Shown here: positions 24,618 to 33,671 of the stretch, one piece after another
How the letters are laid out: every line of letters starts with the position of its first letter
How positions within the stretch are numbered: the first letter of the stretch is position 1
Assembly: GCA_019746975.1 (NCBI GenBank)
Contig: JAIERK010000018.1
Coordinates: forward strand, 1 to 47,464
Direction: 5' to 3'
DNA from: Candidatus Obscuribacterales bacterium
Lineage (GTDB): Bacteria > Cyanobacteriota > Vampirovibrionia > Obscuribacterales > Obscuribacteraceae
DNA length: 47,464 nt
Position numbers and translations under genes: made by a program
The notes under the pieces: generated by a model
What the model saw: only the letters and a program-made list of their open reading frames with translations
Databases searched by the model: none
What the model was told of the DNA's origin: nothing

Positions 24618-26696
24618 ATGAAAAATCTGAATCAGACTCTCCTGGCTGTCGCTCTTGCTGCTTATTGTGCGGAGCCAGTCTTCGCCCAGAACACAGAAAC
24701 GGTGATTCAAGATGCGGCTATGACCAATGCTAGCAAGTCCATGCTTGCTAGCGTGAAAAGCATGTATTTTGAGGCTTGCACGATGGGAATGCAGAGTGTG
24801 GGCGCCGGTCCACTCGCCCCGAAACTCTGTGGTGGAAAACCCGGCGTAATGAAAATTCCGGATTTAGTGGGACCAGGACCAAAGGCACAGACGAAGACGG
24901 CCATCAGTAAGATTTTGGAGAAGTTGAATGTCGATGGTGATATAAAGGCGCAGCTGTTCTCTTATGTCGATCAGCTCCCTGACCTGACACCGAGAGACTA
25001 CATCGCGACTAAGACGCAGCAAATCGCTAATTTCGCCCATTCTACCGACATCGAGGTTGGGGCAAAGCTTGATGCTTACCTGTCGAAATTAACGCAGGCC
25101 GCTCGGGAGCAACGGATGTTTGTTATGAGCAAAATCACAGAGAAGTTCAACTCATTTTCTGGTTCCGTATTCGATACCACCAACAGTGCCGTCAACTCGT
25201 TGACTGGTTTTCAGCCGCCGAAGGTTCCGATGCCGAGCCCGGTACGCACTCCAAGCAAGGATTTCGTAGAGCAACAAGTGATCAGCCAACCGTCGCCACC
25301 ACCGCGAACTTTTTACGGCAATTACGTGTCGCCTCCAGCTTCTGGACAAGGCTTTCAACCAGTTTATTCCCCTCCGCTTTCAACTGGTATCAATCGACCA
25401 CCTTCAAATGTAGGAAGTGGCCAGCAGGCGACATGGACGACGAGTGGAGGCGCTAACCAGTCGAATGGTTCTGTGCCAGCCAACCTGCCAAAGCCGCGTG
25501 TCGATGACGGACAGGCTTCACCAGCGAATACGAATAGCACTGGTGTTTCGTCGAGTTCCAATTCTGCGCCGTCTGGAAATTCTTCTCAGACCTCGGTAAA
25601 TCCGAGTCAAGTTTATAGCAACTCGAATAAGTCGACTGCTAGTAACAGTCAGCAAAATGCTGTCATTAACCAGCCTACCGTCAATCAACCGGGCGGTGCC
25701 TCCAGTCAAGCTCCTGTAAATCAAAGTGATGCGCACAATTCACCTGCGAATCAGGCAGCTGCGAGTGGTGCTCCTAATCAAGATGCTATAGGTCAAGGCG
25801 CGGCTCAGGCGACTACGAGCCAGTCTACGGGTCACACGGACCAGGCCGCCAATCAGCCCGGCCAGCCAGAAAGCCACTCTGGTGATGCGAAGTCTGCGAA
25901 TCAACCGAGTGATGGCGCTCCTGACGCTGGTGCTGATCAGTCTATCGCTAAGCAGTCCGACCCAAAAGACAAAAATGATCCGAATTCGTCTAAGAATGAA
26001 GCCGCCAATTCGTCGCTTAATGGCGGAGAGCCTTTCAAGAATGCTCCCGATAAGGTCGTAAGAACGACTGGCCAATTGCCTGCAGGTGAGCCAGTTCAGT
26101 TTGCTCCAGATGGACACCCCATCGGAGCTTCCGCGATCGACGAAAATGGAATCGGTCATTTTTCCGATGACGATGCTTGGCATTCATGGACGCGCAATCC
26201 ACCACCGACAGCTGGAGCTGGTGCGATTGGGACCAACCCTGAGGGCACCGCCGGTGACACTAACGAGTTTGCAGAACTTGATGCTGCAGCTTCTGAACTT
26301 AGTCAACAACAATCTTCTGCGATGGACTCGTTTGAGCAGGGTGCTTCGCAAGGCAACTTGCAATTTCAGCTTAGAGCTACGACGAATGCTAATCAAGCCA
26401 ATGTTCAGCGCATGGGGCAAATGACGAAGCAAGCCTACGGCAAGGCTTCGGCTACGCTCGCTACTGGTGTGGCCACTGGTGTCGCCATCGCGGCGACCCA
26501 GTACGCACAGCAGCAACAAGCCAAAGCCGAAGCTCGTCGACGCGAAGATCAGGCCCGCGCGCAAGCTGCCTCCGCTTCCGCTGCGCAAAGCGGAAGCCTC
26601 TCCGGGCAGACTCGCAAGGTCAATTACAATGGAATTATGCTCGACGTACCTGTCGAAATCGACCTCCAGCAGAATGGCACCGCGAGTATGCGCTGA
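24618..26696 (+). CDS. Exported Asn/Gln/Ser-rich protein, unknown
   Basis: A 692-residue protein with a clear Sec signal (MKNLNQTLLAVALAAYCAEP, cleavage after VFA). Residues 35-200 are helical, with two cysteines (FEACTMGM and KLCGGKPG) that could form a disulfide. Residues about 215-480 are low-complexity, rich in Asn, Gln, Ser and Pro and likely unfolded. Residues 485-560 form a short ordered-looking region (GHPIGASAIDENGIGHFSD). The C-terminus contains an Ala-rich hydrophobic helix (TLATGVATGVAIAATQYAQQ) followed by a Gln/Arg-rich coil. It starts seven bases after the preceding stop and lies in the same operon. No family recognised. Confidence 0.72.
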   Translation: MKNLNQTLLAVALAAYCAEPVFAQNTETVIQDAAMTNASKSMLASVKSMYFEACTMGMQSVGAGPLAPKLCGGKPGVMKIPDLVGPGPKAQTKTAISKILEKLNVDGDIKAQLFSYVDQLPDLTPRDYIATKTQQIANFAHSTDIEVGAKLDAYLSKLTQAAREQRMFVMSKITEKFNSFSGSVFDTTNSAVNSLTGFQPPKVPMPSPVRTPSKDFVEQQVISQPSPPPRTFYGNYVSPPASGQGFQPVYSPPLSTGINRPPSNVGSGQQATWTTSGGANQSNGSVPANLPKPRVDDGQASPANTNSTGVSSSSNSAPSGNSSQTSVNPSQVYSNSNKSTASNSQQNAVINQPTVNQPGGASSQAPVNQSDAHNSPANQAAASGAPNQDAIGQGAAQATTSQSTGHTDQAANQPGQPESHSGDAKSANQPSDGAPDAGADQSIAKQSDPKDKNDPNSSKNEAANSSLNGGEPFKNAPDKVVRTTGQLPAGEPVQFAPDGHPIGASAIDENGIGHFSDDDAWHSWTRNPPPTAGAGAIGTNPEGTAGDTNEFAELDAAASELSQQQSSAMDSFEQGASQGNLQFQLRATTNANQANVQRMGQMTKQAYGKASATLATGVATGVAIAATQYAQQQQAKAEARRREDQARAQAASASAAQSGSLSGQTRKVNYNGIMLDVPVEIDLQQNGTASMR

Positions 26697-26786
26697 TAGA
26701 ACTGGTGCGTCTATGATATTTGCGAGCGGCGGACGCTGGACGGATTTCTGAGCTAAAATGGCTTTAGTGGAGATTTCGGAGAGTGG

Positions 26787-27743
26787 ATGCACAAACGACT
26801 CAGTCTTCTCATTTCGATTGCGGTTGGCTTGCATACGGCTCTGCCTTGTTATGGGCAGGAGCACGCCGATTTGAATAAGGCTCAGCAATTCTATTTGAGC
26901 GATAAATCGGGGCAAGCACTGATGATTTTGAATACGATTTTGGAGTCAAAAACCAAGGCTCTTGAAGCTCGATATTTGAAGGCACATTGCCTGGTTAAGT
27001 TAAACAGATTGGCAGAGGCATCGCATGAGTATGCTCTTGTCGCACATCTTGCCGGATCAGAATCTCAACTTGGTAAATCTGCTTCTGCAGCTCAGCATGG
27101 AATAGAGGTCCGCCAATTGCATGCTGCGAAGGCGAAGGAGTGTCCCACCAGAAAATCGACGAAGATTCCGCCTGGCACTCTCGAGCTCATTCGCTATCAA
27201 GTAACCAAAGCGAAGGAGCGAGCGCTAGAAGCCGGCCAGCGTGACGCAGATGATGATGTGAAGAAAGCTGATAACCAGGCTCGTAGTGAGCACGAGCGTG
27301 TGGAACGCCTTGCTAACGAGCAGGGAAGGAATTCTGCCGTTGTTCACCAGCAGTTGGAAGTTTTGAGGCAGAGAGCAGCAGTAAATGCAGAAAATCTCAA
27401 GCAGCTAGGGGCTGCCAAAGCAGCAATGAAAGAGCAGGAATCGAAAGAAAAGGCGGACAACCTCGAGCGTCAGGCGGAGGAGCTGGAAGATCAACTAGTG
27501 AATGATCGCCAATCACGCAATGGCGGTATGAGGCTTAACCCGGTAGGCACCAATCTCTATACTCGCAACTACGTCAAGGTGCCACCAGCAGTGAAGCCAC
27601 TCAGGGCACAGACGCAATGTCTGCCAGATCCCGAGGCCTTCAAATCGGTTTCAACAATGCTCAATTCGAGGAACAGGCAACCAAGTGGCGCCAGCAGTGG
27701 CAAAACGGTAACCAAGGTAAAAGGCACCGTAGTTAGTAATTGA
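26787..27743 (+). CDS. Exported TPR/coiled-coil protein, unknown
   Basis: A 318-residue protein with signal peptide (MHKRLSLLISIAVGLHTALP, cleavage near CYGQE) and ribosome site GGAG five bases from ATG 26787. Residues 25-95 form a TPR-like pair (AQQFYLSDKSGQALMILNTI, EARYLKAHCLVKLNRLAEAS). Residues 140-250 are a long charged coiled coil (KADNQARSEHERVERLANEQ, ESKEKADNLERQAEELEDQL). The C-terminal 65 residues are basic and Pro-rich. It is 90 bases downstream of the previous gene and may be in the same transcription unit. A role as an envelope scaffold is inferred. Confidence 0.72.
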   Translation: MHKRLSLLISIAVGLHTALPCYGQEHADLNKAQQFYLSDKSGQALMILNTILESKTKALEARYLKAHCLVKLNRLAEASHEYALVAHLAGSESQLGKSASAAQHGIEVRQLHAAKAKECPTRKSTKIPPGTLELIRYQVTKAKERALEAGQRDADDDVKKADNQARSEHERVERLANEQGRNSAVVHQQLEVLRQRAAVNAENLKQLGAAKAAMKEQESKEKADNLERQAEELEDQLVNDRQSRNGGMRLNPVGTNLYTRNYVKVPPAVKPLRAQTQCLPDPEAFKSVSTMLNSRNRQPSGASSGKTVTKVKGTVVSN

Positions 27744-28331
27744 CTTTCTTCGTTGGACAGCCATGGAGTTTTTAGCGCTTTGGGCGGCATGAGTGTTTCA
27801 ATGGCGTTGGGCCGAATGCGGCTGAAGCACAGTATCTCCCGTCTTTCTGGAACGTCAACTGCCGCTTGCGAGCTCACGCAACAATTTGCTTAGCCGAGCC
27901 TTCTTTTGTTCCTGAACGACTGTCGAACCTTTGATTACATGTGAATTAAAGATCGAGATTGGCCACTGCCTTTCCAATGTACTCGCTCAGCGATTGATCC
28001 GCGCACCGCAAGTAGCTTTGTCCGGTCCTTCCTCGTTGTACATTTGCTTTAGCGATTTAGAGATACCGGAGTGAGATACTGCTTGGCCTGGTATCAATTC
28101 TGGTACGATGTAAACGTTCACTTGCGGACGTTTTGAGGCTGCTTCGCTGAGGACTAGCGGCAGAACAGGCGGCGCAACATGTTCTGCAAAACGGCTCCAG
28201 AGGGCGAGTCGCCACGTCCATCAGTGACCATTTACGGTACGATAGTATTTGAAGCGTTTTTCCAGACCTGTCTAGTTTTTAAGCCAATCTGGGCAAACGC
28301 ACTCGTAGAGATGACGGAGGTCGTTTCGATA
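27744..28331. other. Intergenic region with a possible minus-strand gene remnant
   Basis: A minus-strand open frame from about 28220 to the TGA at 27987 reads protein-like (VNVYIVPELIPGQAVSHSG, then KSLKQMYNEEGPDKATCG) but has no start codon and no family match, so it may be a decayed gene end. The remainder should contain the promoter of the TPR gene at 28332. No terminator is clear. Confidence 0.35.
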
Positions 28332-28988
28332 GTGAAAAAGTTAGTGTTTTTCATTTCATTCTTCGCGATGTTGCTGGTTGGATGTCTGGTTGCATTTGTC
28401 GCCAACAACATGATGCAAGCGCCTCCAAAGGAGGTCCCGCCCAAATTGACCGCGGAAAGATACTACGAGCTCGGAAAGCGATACAAGATTGCCGGATGGA
28501 CTGAACAGGGACGGAAATCCCTCAGGATGGCTATGGAGTTGAGCCCGGACGGCGTCGGAAAAAAGGCTGAGAGTTACCTCAAGGCCTACCTTCCCGTCAA
28601 CGAGGTATCGCAGGAAGCCATCACAAAGAACATCATGGGCGTAAATCTGATAATGGTATACAAAGACGGCGCTATCAATACGTTCAACGAATTGATCAAA
28701 GAGTATCCGGGTTTTGAATGGCCTTATGGAAACCTTGGGTCTGTCTATGTTAAGGATGGCAAGATCGCCGAGGGCAAGGCGCTCTTGAGAAAGGCGCTGG
28801 AGATCAACCCTCACTATGTCAATGCCTGGCTACATCTCGCTGAGGCCAATCTTCGCGATAAAGACGAAGCCGCCGCGCGTGAATGCGTGGCTAAGGCTTT
28901 AGCGCAAGATCCGGAGTGCGAGAGCCCTGTTCTGATTGATTATCCGAACGTCGTCAGTCTCATTAACGAGCAGAAGAAGAAAGAATAG
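28332..28988 (+). CDS. Membrane-anchored or lipoprotein-type TPR protein
   Basis: I choose the GTG at 28332 because it starts exactly before KKLVFFISFFAMLLVGCLVAF, an N-terminal hydrophobic segment, and GGAGG lies 11 bases upstream; an ATG at 28311 lacks a ribosome site. LLVGC inside the segment resembles a lipobox, so either a membrane anchor or a lipidated N-terminus is possible. The 218-residue protein then has three to four TPR helical pairs: YYELGKRYKIAGWTEQGRKS, YGNLGSVYVKDGKIAEGKAL, ALEINPHYVNAWLHLAEANL. TPR proteins assemble complexes. The rest faces the periplasm in either case. Confidence 0.78.
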   Translation: MKKLVFFISFFAMLLVGCLVAFVANNMMQAPPKEVPPKLTAERYYELGKRYKIAGWTEQGRKSLRMAMELSPDGVGKKAESYLKAYLPVNEVSQEAITKNIMGVNLIMVYKDGAINTFNELIKEYPGFEWPYGNLGSVYVKDGKIAEGKALLRKALEINPHYVNAWLHLAEANLRDKDEAAARECVAKALAQDPECESPVLIDYPNVVSLINEQKKKE

Positions 28989-29247
28989 GTGATCAAGCAC
29001 ACCACCGATTGGTGCTTCAGCAGTATCACTTCCAAAAACTCGCTAGAAAGTGCGAATTAAATGAGTCACGCTTCTTCTACTGTAAATGAGTAGCTTTGCT
29101 ACTAAATTTGGGTCAAATTGAGGACCAAAATAGAAGCGACGCGTCTTGAACGTGAAAAGTAAACAATGACATCCTGAGCAGTCTACGAGCTCCGAATGCT
29201 GCAACTTTGCCATCAGGGTGATCGCTTGGAAATAGTGTTTTAGACGT

Positions 29248-30300
29248 CTAGATCAGCGGTTTTGATGCCGTGACTAGTGAGTAGTAGGCACCAGCCTCGG
29301 TGACTTCAGGATTGACGAACCCCACTGTTTCAAGCATTGCGAATAGCTCTGATCTAGTGAATTGCTGCGCGGTATGATTGATGAACATCAGGAGGGAGAA
29401 CAGTACCGGTATGAGTGGACCAGTTTTGTCCTCGTCCATAATCATCTCTTGCAAGACAATTTTGCCACCAGGAGCAGTGGCTTGATACGCCTTTTGAATC
29501 AAGGACATTCCTACAGAGGGTGGCCAATCGTGCAGAATATTGCTCAGAAAAACGACACCGTGACCCATTGGCCAATGATCAGTGAAGAAGCTTCCCTTGT
29601 GCATGTTATAGTTGGCTGCCTTTGCCGCTTTGAGATACTCGTCGGCAAGCGTGCACACCGCCGGTAGTTCAAAAAGAGTGTACTTGCATTGTAAGCCGGC
29701 TTCTGCCAGCGCTACGCCGAGTGCCCCGGAGCCTCCGCCTACATCTATAACCGAGTTTGCCATAGCGAACAGCTTGTTGCTCACGATTTTTCTCATAGTC
29801 GGGAGGATTAGGCAGTGCATTCTCGGAATGAACTCACGAGCGGCCTGCTCCGTGACGGCGCCCTCTTCCCACATCTCCGAAAACGTGTTGCCATCGGATG
29901 CGATGTGACAACCGCCTTTCTTGATTGAGTCGACAATCTTGCGCGCATTTTCACCGGCTTGCAGAGGTCTAAAAATGGCACCCCACCCGGTTTCGCTTGC
30001 TGACGTCAAAAATTTATTTCCGTACTGTGTATTGCTGTAAGCGTCTTTTGTTTTACTCAAAAAACCTAAGCAGACCAGCAAATCGCATAGCGTTGCGACG
30101 CCAAGTCCGTTGACATTCAGCTTCCGCGCTATATCGTCGGCGGCTGCTGGCTGCTGATGCAAAATATCGGCGATGCCAAGCTCGTCCGCGGCTATCATGG
30201 ACGGAAATAGCCACTGTCCAAGCCAGAGGTCGTACATTAGCCTATCATCGAGTCCTTGCGTGTTGCTGAGTTGAGTTATGGATTGTGCTGATGTTTTCAT
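29248..30300 (-). CDS. SAM-dependent O-methyltransferase (methyltransf_2 type)
   Basis: A 350-residue protein with the two-part layout of small-molecule O-methyltransferases such as acetylserotonin or polyketide tailoring enzymes. The N-terminal winged-helix dimerisation domain includes DLLVCLGFLSKTKDAYSNTQ. The SAM motif is IDVGGGSGALGVALAEAG (about residues 182-199), then the acidic E/L strand YTLFELPAV, and the catalytic-base region NILHDWPP with His. GGKIVLQEMIMDED follows and the C-terminus FTRSELFAMLETVGF is typical. The acceptor is unknown. It stands alone, with no neighbouring biosynthetic genes that define a pathway. Confidence 0.85.
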   Translation of the reverse strand: MKTSAQSITQLSNTQGLDDRLMYDLWLGQWLFPSMIAADELGIADILHQQPAAADDIARKLNVNGLGVATLCDLLVCLGFLSKTKDAYSNTQYGNKFLTSASETGWGAIFRPLQAGENARKIVDSIKKGGCHIASDGNTFSEMWEEGAVTEQAAREFIPRMHCLILPTMRKIVSNKLFAMANSVIDVGGGSGALGVALAEAGLQCKYTLFELPAVCTLADEYLKAAKAANYNMHKGSFFTDHWPMGHGVVFLSNILHDWPPSVGMSLIQKAYQATAPGGKIVLQEMIMDEDKTGPLIPVLFSLLMFINHTAQQFTRSELFAMLETVGFVNPEVTEAGAYYSLVTASKPLI

Positions 30301-30727
30301 TGTGGTTTATAAAATAGCAATAGGTACTGTCTGCAGCGTGGAAACCTGCTCGGAATTTCGCGCGGTGGGAAGTAAGCAAAGGCATTCCCCTATCATAGAT
30401 GAAACGGATCTGCGTAGCTTCATAAGTATACAGTTGGATGCTGACAAAGGCTGTTTTCCAGGCGATCAAATTGCATAATTCTATCCGTCGGGGGTGCGGC
30501 GCACCGAGGATTCAGCCTTTGTTTGCGATTATAGAACGAGAGTTTGCCGAGGGGAAACCTTAAATCTTGCGATCCTCGGCGAAATGTAATGTAGTAACTG
30601 TTTTTCTCGAAAAATGTCACAAGTTTGAAAACTTTGGACCATACAATCAAGTTGCGGGATGTGGGGTCCTTTTGACTCGGCAACGGCGGCATTCATTCTT
30701 GACGAAGAACATCGAGGCACCCTTTCT
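30301..30727. other. Divergent promoter region with a long-loop hairpin
   Basis: This lies between the methyltransferase (minus) and the MshEN-like gene (plus). GCCGAGG (30546-30552) and CCTCGGC (30574-30580) are perfect complements around a 21-base loop, suited to a dyad operator or a leader hairpin. GGTGC-GGC-GCACC near 30495 is a second short dyad. No convincing gene on either strand. Confidence 0.4.
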
Positions 30728-31963
30728 ATGAACACCGAACCGAACGACCTTACTATTGGAGACCTGCTCAAGAGATTTGACCTTATTACGCCGTATCAAT
30801 TGAGCCGAGGCTCTTCGGTGTCGGAGTGCACCGGTTTGCCGATAGGCAAGGCCCTGGTTGTAACCGGCAACCTGCCAGAGCGTATCCTGCTTGCTGTAGT
30901 CGAGGCGCAGTCGCTGCTTCGCGATGATGCCATCAATCTGGAGCAGGCGGCACAGGCGATGGATATCGTGCGATGGCGCGAGCGAACCTTTGCTGAGGCA
31001 CTGGGCGCCCTTCGAATTGATGTGAAGCAAGGTCAGCGCAATAGACTCGGCGAAATGCTTGTGGAGTCTGGAATGCTCAGCAATGACCAACTGGATTTCG
31101 GTCTGACGGTGTCCGAATCGAGCGGTCTGCCTCTCGGGCAGGTGCTTGTTCTACTGAATCGTATCTCGGAAGGCTTGCTCCGTCTGGCTCTTGCCCTTCA
31201 GCGCGAGTTGCGGGCGCACACCATGCTTCGAGAACAAGCTATCAGACGACTTAAAATCGGTATGTCAGAATCAGAGACGCTCGATAAGATCGGCATTGTC
31301 CCGCCGCATAAGGTCAGAATTGGAAGCATTCTTGCTGCAGCAGGGCTTGTCTCGACAAATGATCTTTCTTGTGCGGTTCGCTCTGCCGGCAAGACGAAAC
31401 AGCTGCTCGGGCAGTATCTGGTCAAATACAATGTGGTATCTGCAGAGTTGCTTAACCTATCGCTTCATCTGCAGTCGCTCGTCTGGCAAGGTCGAATCAA
31501 GTATGAGACTGCGGTCAATCTGCTGAAAAATGCGAGCAAGCACACCACTCCGACAATAAGTGCCCAATCTACCAAAGAGCCTCTCATGTTGGACCGAAAT
31601 ACCCCTTGTACTTTCTACAAATTCTTGCGGATAAGCGGCTACATAAATGATGAAAAGGTAGAACAGCTTGTCTCCGCGGTCGCCAAAGACAAGAAATTGG
31701 AAGACCTAGTCTATCCGGATGATTTTGACCGCGACAGTGCGCGGACACCACCATTGCGAGAAGATGTGATCAAATCGATGGACGATCCGGCGGTGTTGAG
31801 ATACGCGCTCAACATCATCAGCCCGGTCGATCAGCGATTGGTCAACACAGCCTTGATTCTGTTCACACTATCCGCAACGCACTCAATTAGCCTCGCCCAG
31901 GCTCTCGTGAGCTTTGGCGTCAAATGGAACAATCGTTCGTTCGACCTACTCGCCACGGCTTAG
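30728..31963 (+). CDS. Orphan protein built from MshEN/GspE N-terminal-like units
   Basis: From the ATG at 30728 (GAGG ten bases before it) the product has 411 residues. It has repeating units of about 90 residues with the motif LG..L...G.L...QL..AL......GLP.G..LV, as in LGEMLVESGMLSNDQLDFGL and then GLPLGQVLVLLN. Units start near residues 9, 107 and 198, with a degenerate fourth near 300. The same fold forms the N-terminal domain of type II secretion and type IV pilus ATPases (MshEN, GSPII_E_N), which binds c-di-GMP or partner proteins. No ATPase domain is attached here, so it could be a standalone sensor or adaptor. That function is an inference. Confidence 0.65.
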   Translation: MNTEPNDLTIGDLLKRFDLITPYQLSRGSSVSECTGLPIGKALVVTGNLPERILLAVVEAQSLLRDDAINLEQAAQAMDIVRWRERTFAEALGALRIDVKQGQRNRLGEMLVESGMLSNDQLDFGLTVSESSGLPLGQVLVLLNRISEGLLRLALALQRELRAHTMLREQAIRRLKIGMSESETLDKIGIVPPHKVRIGSILAAAGLVSTNDLSCAVRSAGKTKQLLGQYLVKYNVVSAELLNLSLHLQSLVWQGRIKYETAVNLLKNASKHTTPTISAQSTKEPLMLDRNTPCTFYKFLRISGYINDEKVEQLVSAVAKDKKLEDLVYPDDFDRDSARTPPLREDVIKSMDDPAVLRYALNIISPVDQRLVNTALILFTLSATHSISLAQALVSFGVKWNNRSFDLLATA

Positions 31964-32172
31964 CGGCTGCAACTCGTCGGCTAAGTTTAGGTAGCTGATT
32001 CTCGTCGTCTAGATCTGTTTCGACGATCATAGGTAAGTCATCGATTCTCTGGACGGCATGCGCCTACCTGGCACTCCTTCGACGAGGGTGGCTCTTCAAT
32101 GCGGTACAATTTGGCAGATTCGCACTGACGCGTGTCGAGTTATTGGCTTTGCTTATCCCGCAGGGAAGTGAC

Positions 32173-32919
32173 ATGTCAAATCCGGACAATACGAAATCTG
32201 ACTCTCACATGCCTGATGTTGAAGACGGGTTTGTGAAAACGTTGAATAACACAGGATACATGACTGCTGGTCTCGACCGGTTTTCTCAGACATTCGTAGA
32301 TTTCGCGGCTCATGCACCGATTCGTGTTATGGATGTTGGTGCCGCATATGGTGTCGCTACTCTTGCTGCCCTCAAATGTGGTGCCACTGTTCTGGCCAAT
32401 GACATTGATGAAAGGCATCTGAACATTCTCTATGATCGCGTGCCAGCGGCTGAGCGCTCTCGGTTAGAGTTACTTTGTGGTCAGTTTCCGAACATCGAAG
32501 TCAAAGCGGAATCGCTGGCGGCAACACTGATTTGCAGAGTCATGCATTTTTTTGATGGTGCTGCAATCGAGTTATCTGCGAAAAGAGTGCACGAGTGGAC
32601 GGTGTCAGGAGGAAAGGTGTTTGTTATTTGTGAAACACCTTTCGTTGGAACCCTGACTGCATTTGCTGATGAATACGCACGCCGAAAGGACCAAGGAGAT
32701 CCATGGCCAGGTCTCATCCTGGATATGCATTCCTATACGCCTCGTGCGAGTGGGCTGCCAAAGCTCGGCAATTGGCTCGATAGGGATGTTTTGACAAGAG
32801 TGTTTAGTGAGGCTGGTTTTGCGATCGATGAATGTGAGTACTTTGCGCGACCTGAGTTTCCCGATTGGTTGCAACTCGATGGCAAAGAGAGCGTCGGTCT
32901 GATCGCGACCAAGAATTGA
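32173..32919 (+). CDS. Class I SAM-dependent methyltransferase
   Basis: A 248-residue protein with ribosome site AGGGAAG before ATG 32173. The SAM-binding motif is VMDVGAAYGVATLAALKCGA (about residues 53-72), with the acidic motif TVLANDIDERHL, the D/E strand VKAESLAATLICRVMHFFDG and the GG turn SGGKVFVICETPF. The variant VGAAYG replaces the usual VGxGxG and is found in several methyltransferase branches. The C-terminus ends with a short strand. The substrate is unknown. It precedes the small membrane protein by 276 bases in the same orientation. Confidence 0.8.
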   Translation: MSNPDNTKSDSHMPDVEDGFVKTLNNTGYMTAGLDRFSQTFVDFAAHAPIRVMDVGAAYGVATLAALKCGATVLANDIDERHLNILYDRVPAAERSRLELLCGQFPNIEVKAESLAATLICRVMHFFDGAAIELSAKRVHEWTVSGGKVFVICETPFVGTLTAFADEYARRKDQGDPWPGLILDMHSYTPRASGLPKLGNWLDRDVLTRVFSEAGFAIDECEYFARPEFPDWLQLDGKESVGLIATKN

Positions 32920-33195
32920 GCGCGGCAAAAAGAGTTGGTATCGCATTCGACTAACGCCAGTACTTTTTGCACCGGTCTTGTCTGTTTTCTTCCGCGAGGA
33001 ATGGTGTGACCTATACAATTCACTGAGCGATGTAAGGCGTGGACTCCCAACTGTGTCTCGACTTTGAAGCAATTGCTGGTCGCGTGAGTTGGCAGTTCGT
33101 CTCAGTAGTTGATTCTGACTATCGCGTTGGATCGTCATCTGATACGATTATTGATCGCGGGAATCAAATTTTGGTCCAACATTGGGAGCAATCTT

Positions 33196-33531
33196 ATGAG
33201 GTGGTCATTAGCGATCGCTCTGTCCGTTGCTATTCTCGGGTTCATTCCCTTGATGGGTCTTCCTGGTGCTGTCGTTTTGACGTTGGGAGAGTTCTCCGCA
33301 GGCCTCCTTGGTTTTCATCTTCTATGCTTGAAGGGTGATCGGGCATGGCCCGCGGCGATCTTGGCTACTTGGACTTGGCCGATTTTCATCCCGATCGCTT
33401 ACTTTCTTGTTTTCAAAGTCACGAAGATCTCCTCGAAGCCGGTGCAATGGATTATGTTTTTCCTATTCTTGTATGCGGGCGTTCTACTCGTTACCGCTGG
33501 AATTGAGTGGATGGCACGGTCTGGGGCTTGA
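33196..33531 (+). CDS. Small four-helix membrane protein
   Basis: From the ATG at 33196, seven bases after GGGAG, the product has 111 residues with four hydrophobic segments (about 4-22, 26-45, 54-73 and 84-103). The first begins RWSLAIALSVAILGFIPLMG. A short cytosolic loop KGDRAWP lies after the second helix. No family is recognised. It is probably an inner-membrane protein. Its position directly upstream of the slipin remnant could mean a lost functional link, as slipins often neighbour small membrane partners such as NfeD, but this protein is not NfeD. Confidence 0.65.
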   Translation: MRWSLAIALSVAILGFIPLMGLPGAVVLTLGEFSAGLLGFHLLCLKGDRAWPAAILATWTWPIFIPIAYFLVFKVTKISSKPVQWIMFFLFLYAGVLLVTAGIEWMARSGA

Positions 33532-33619
33532 GCCGTCTGCCACAGGCGATTCGCGTCTTCGATTTGGCGTCACAGTTGGGCTAAGTGCTAAACCATTCAA
33601 AATGTTCTCAATGATGTTT

Positions 33620-33650
33620 GAACACAACATGTGAGTAGAATGTTGTGTTC
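33620..33650. promoter_or_regulatory. 11-base perfect inverted repeat before the slipin remnant
   Basis: GAACACAACAT (33620-33630) is the exact reverse complement of ATGTTGTGTTC (33640-33650) around a nine-base spacer. No T run follows on either strand, so it looks more like an operator dyad or mRNA hairpin than a Rho-independent terminator. It lies 89 bases after the membrane gene and 22 before the slipin ATG. Confidence 0.5.
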
Positions 33651-33671
33651 GATCGTTGAGAGGGGTTCAGT

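Noticed and set aside
25740..26915. Two Arg/Ile/Ser-rich minus-strand frames
   Set aside because: They are opposite the Asn/Gln/Ser-rich exported gene, which has a signal peptide and operon context.
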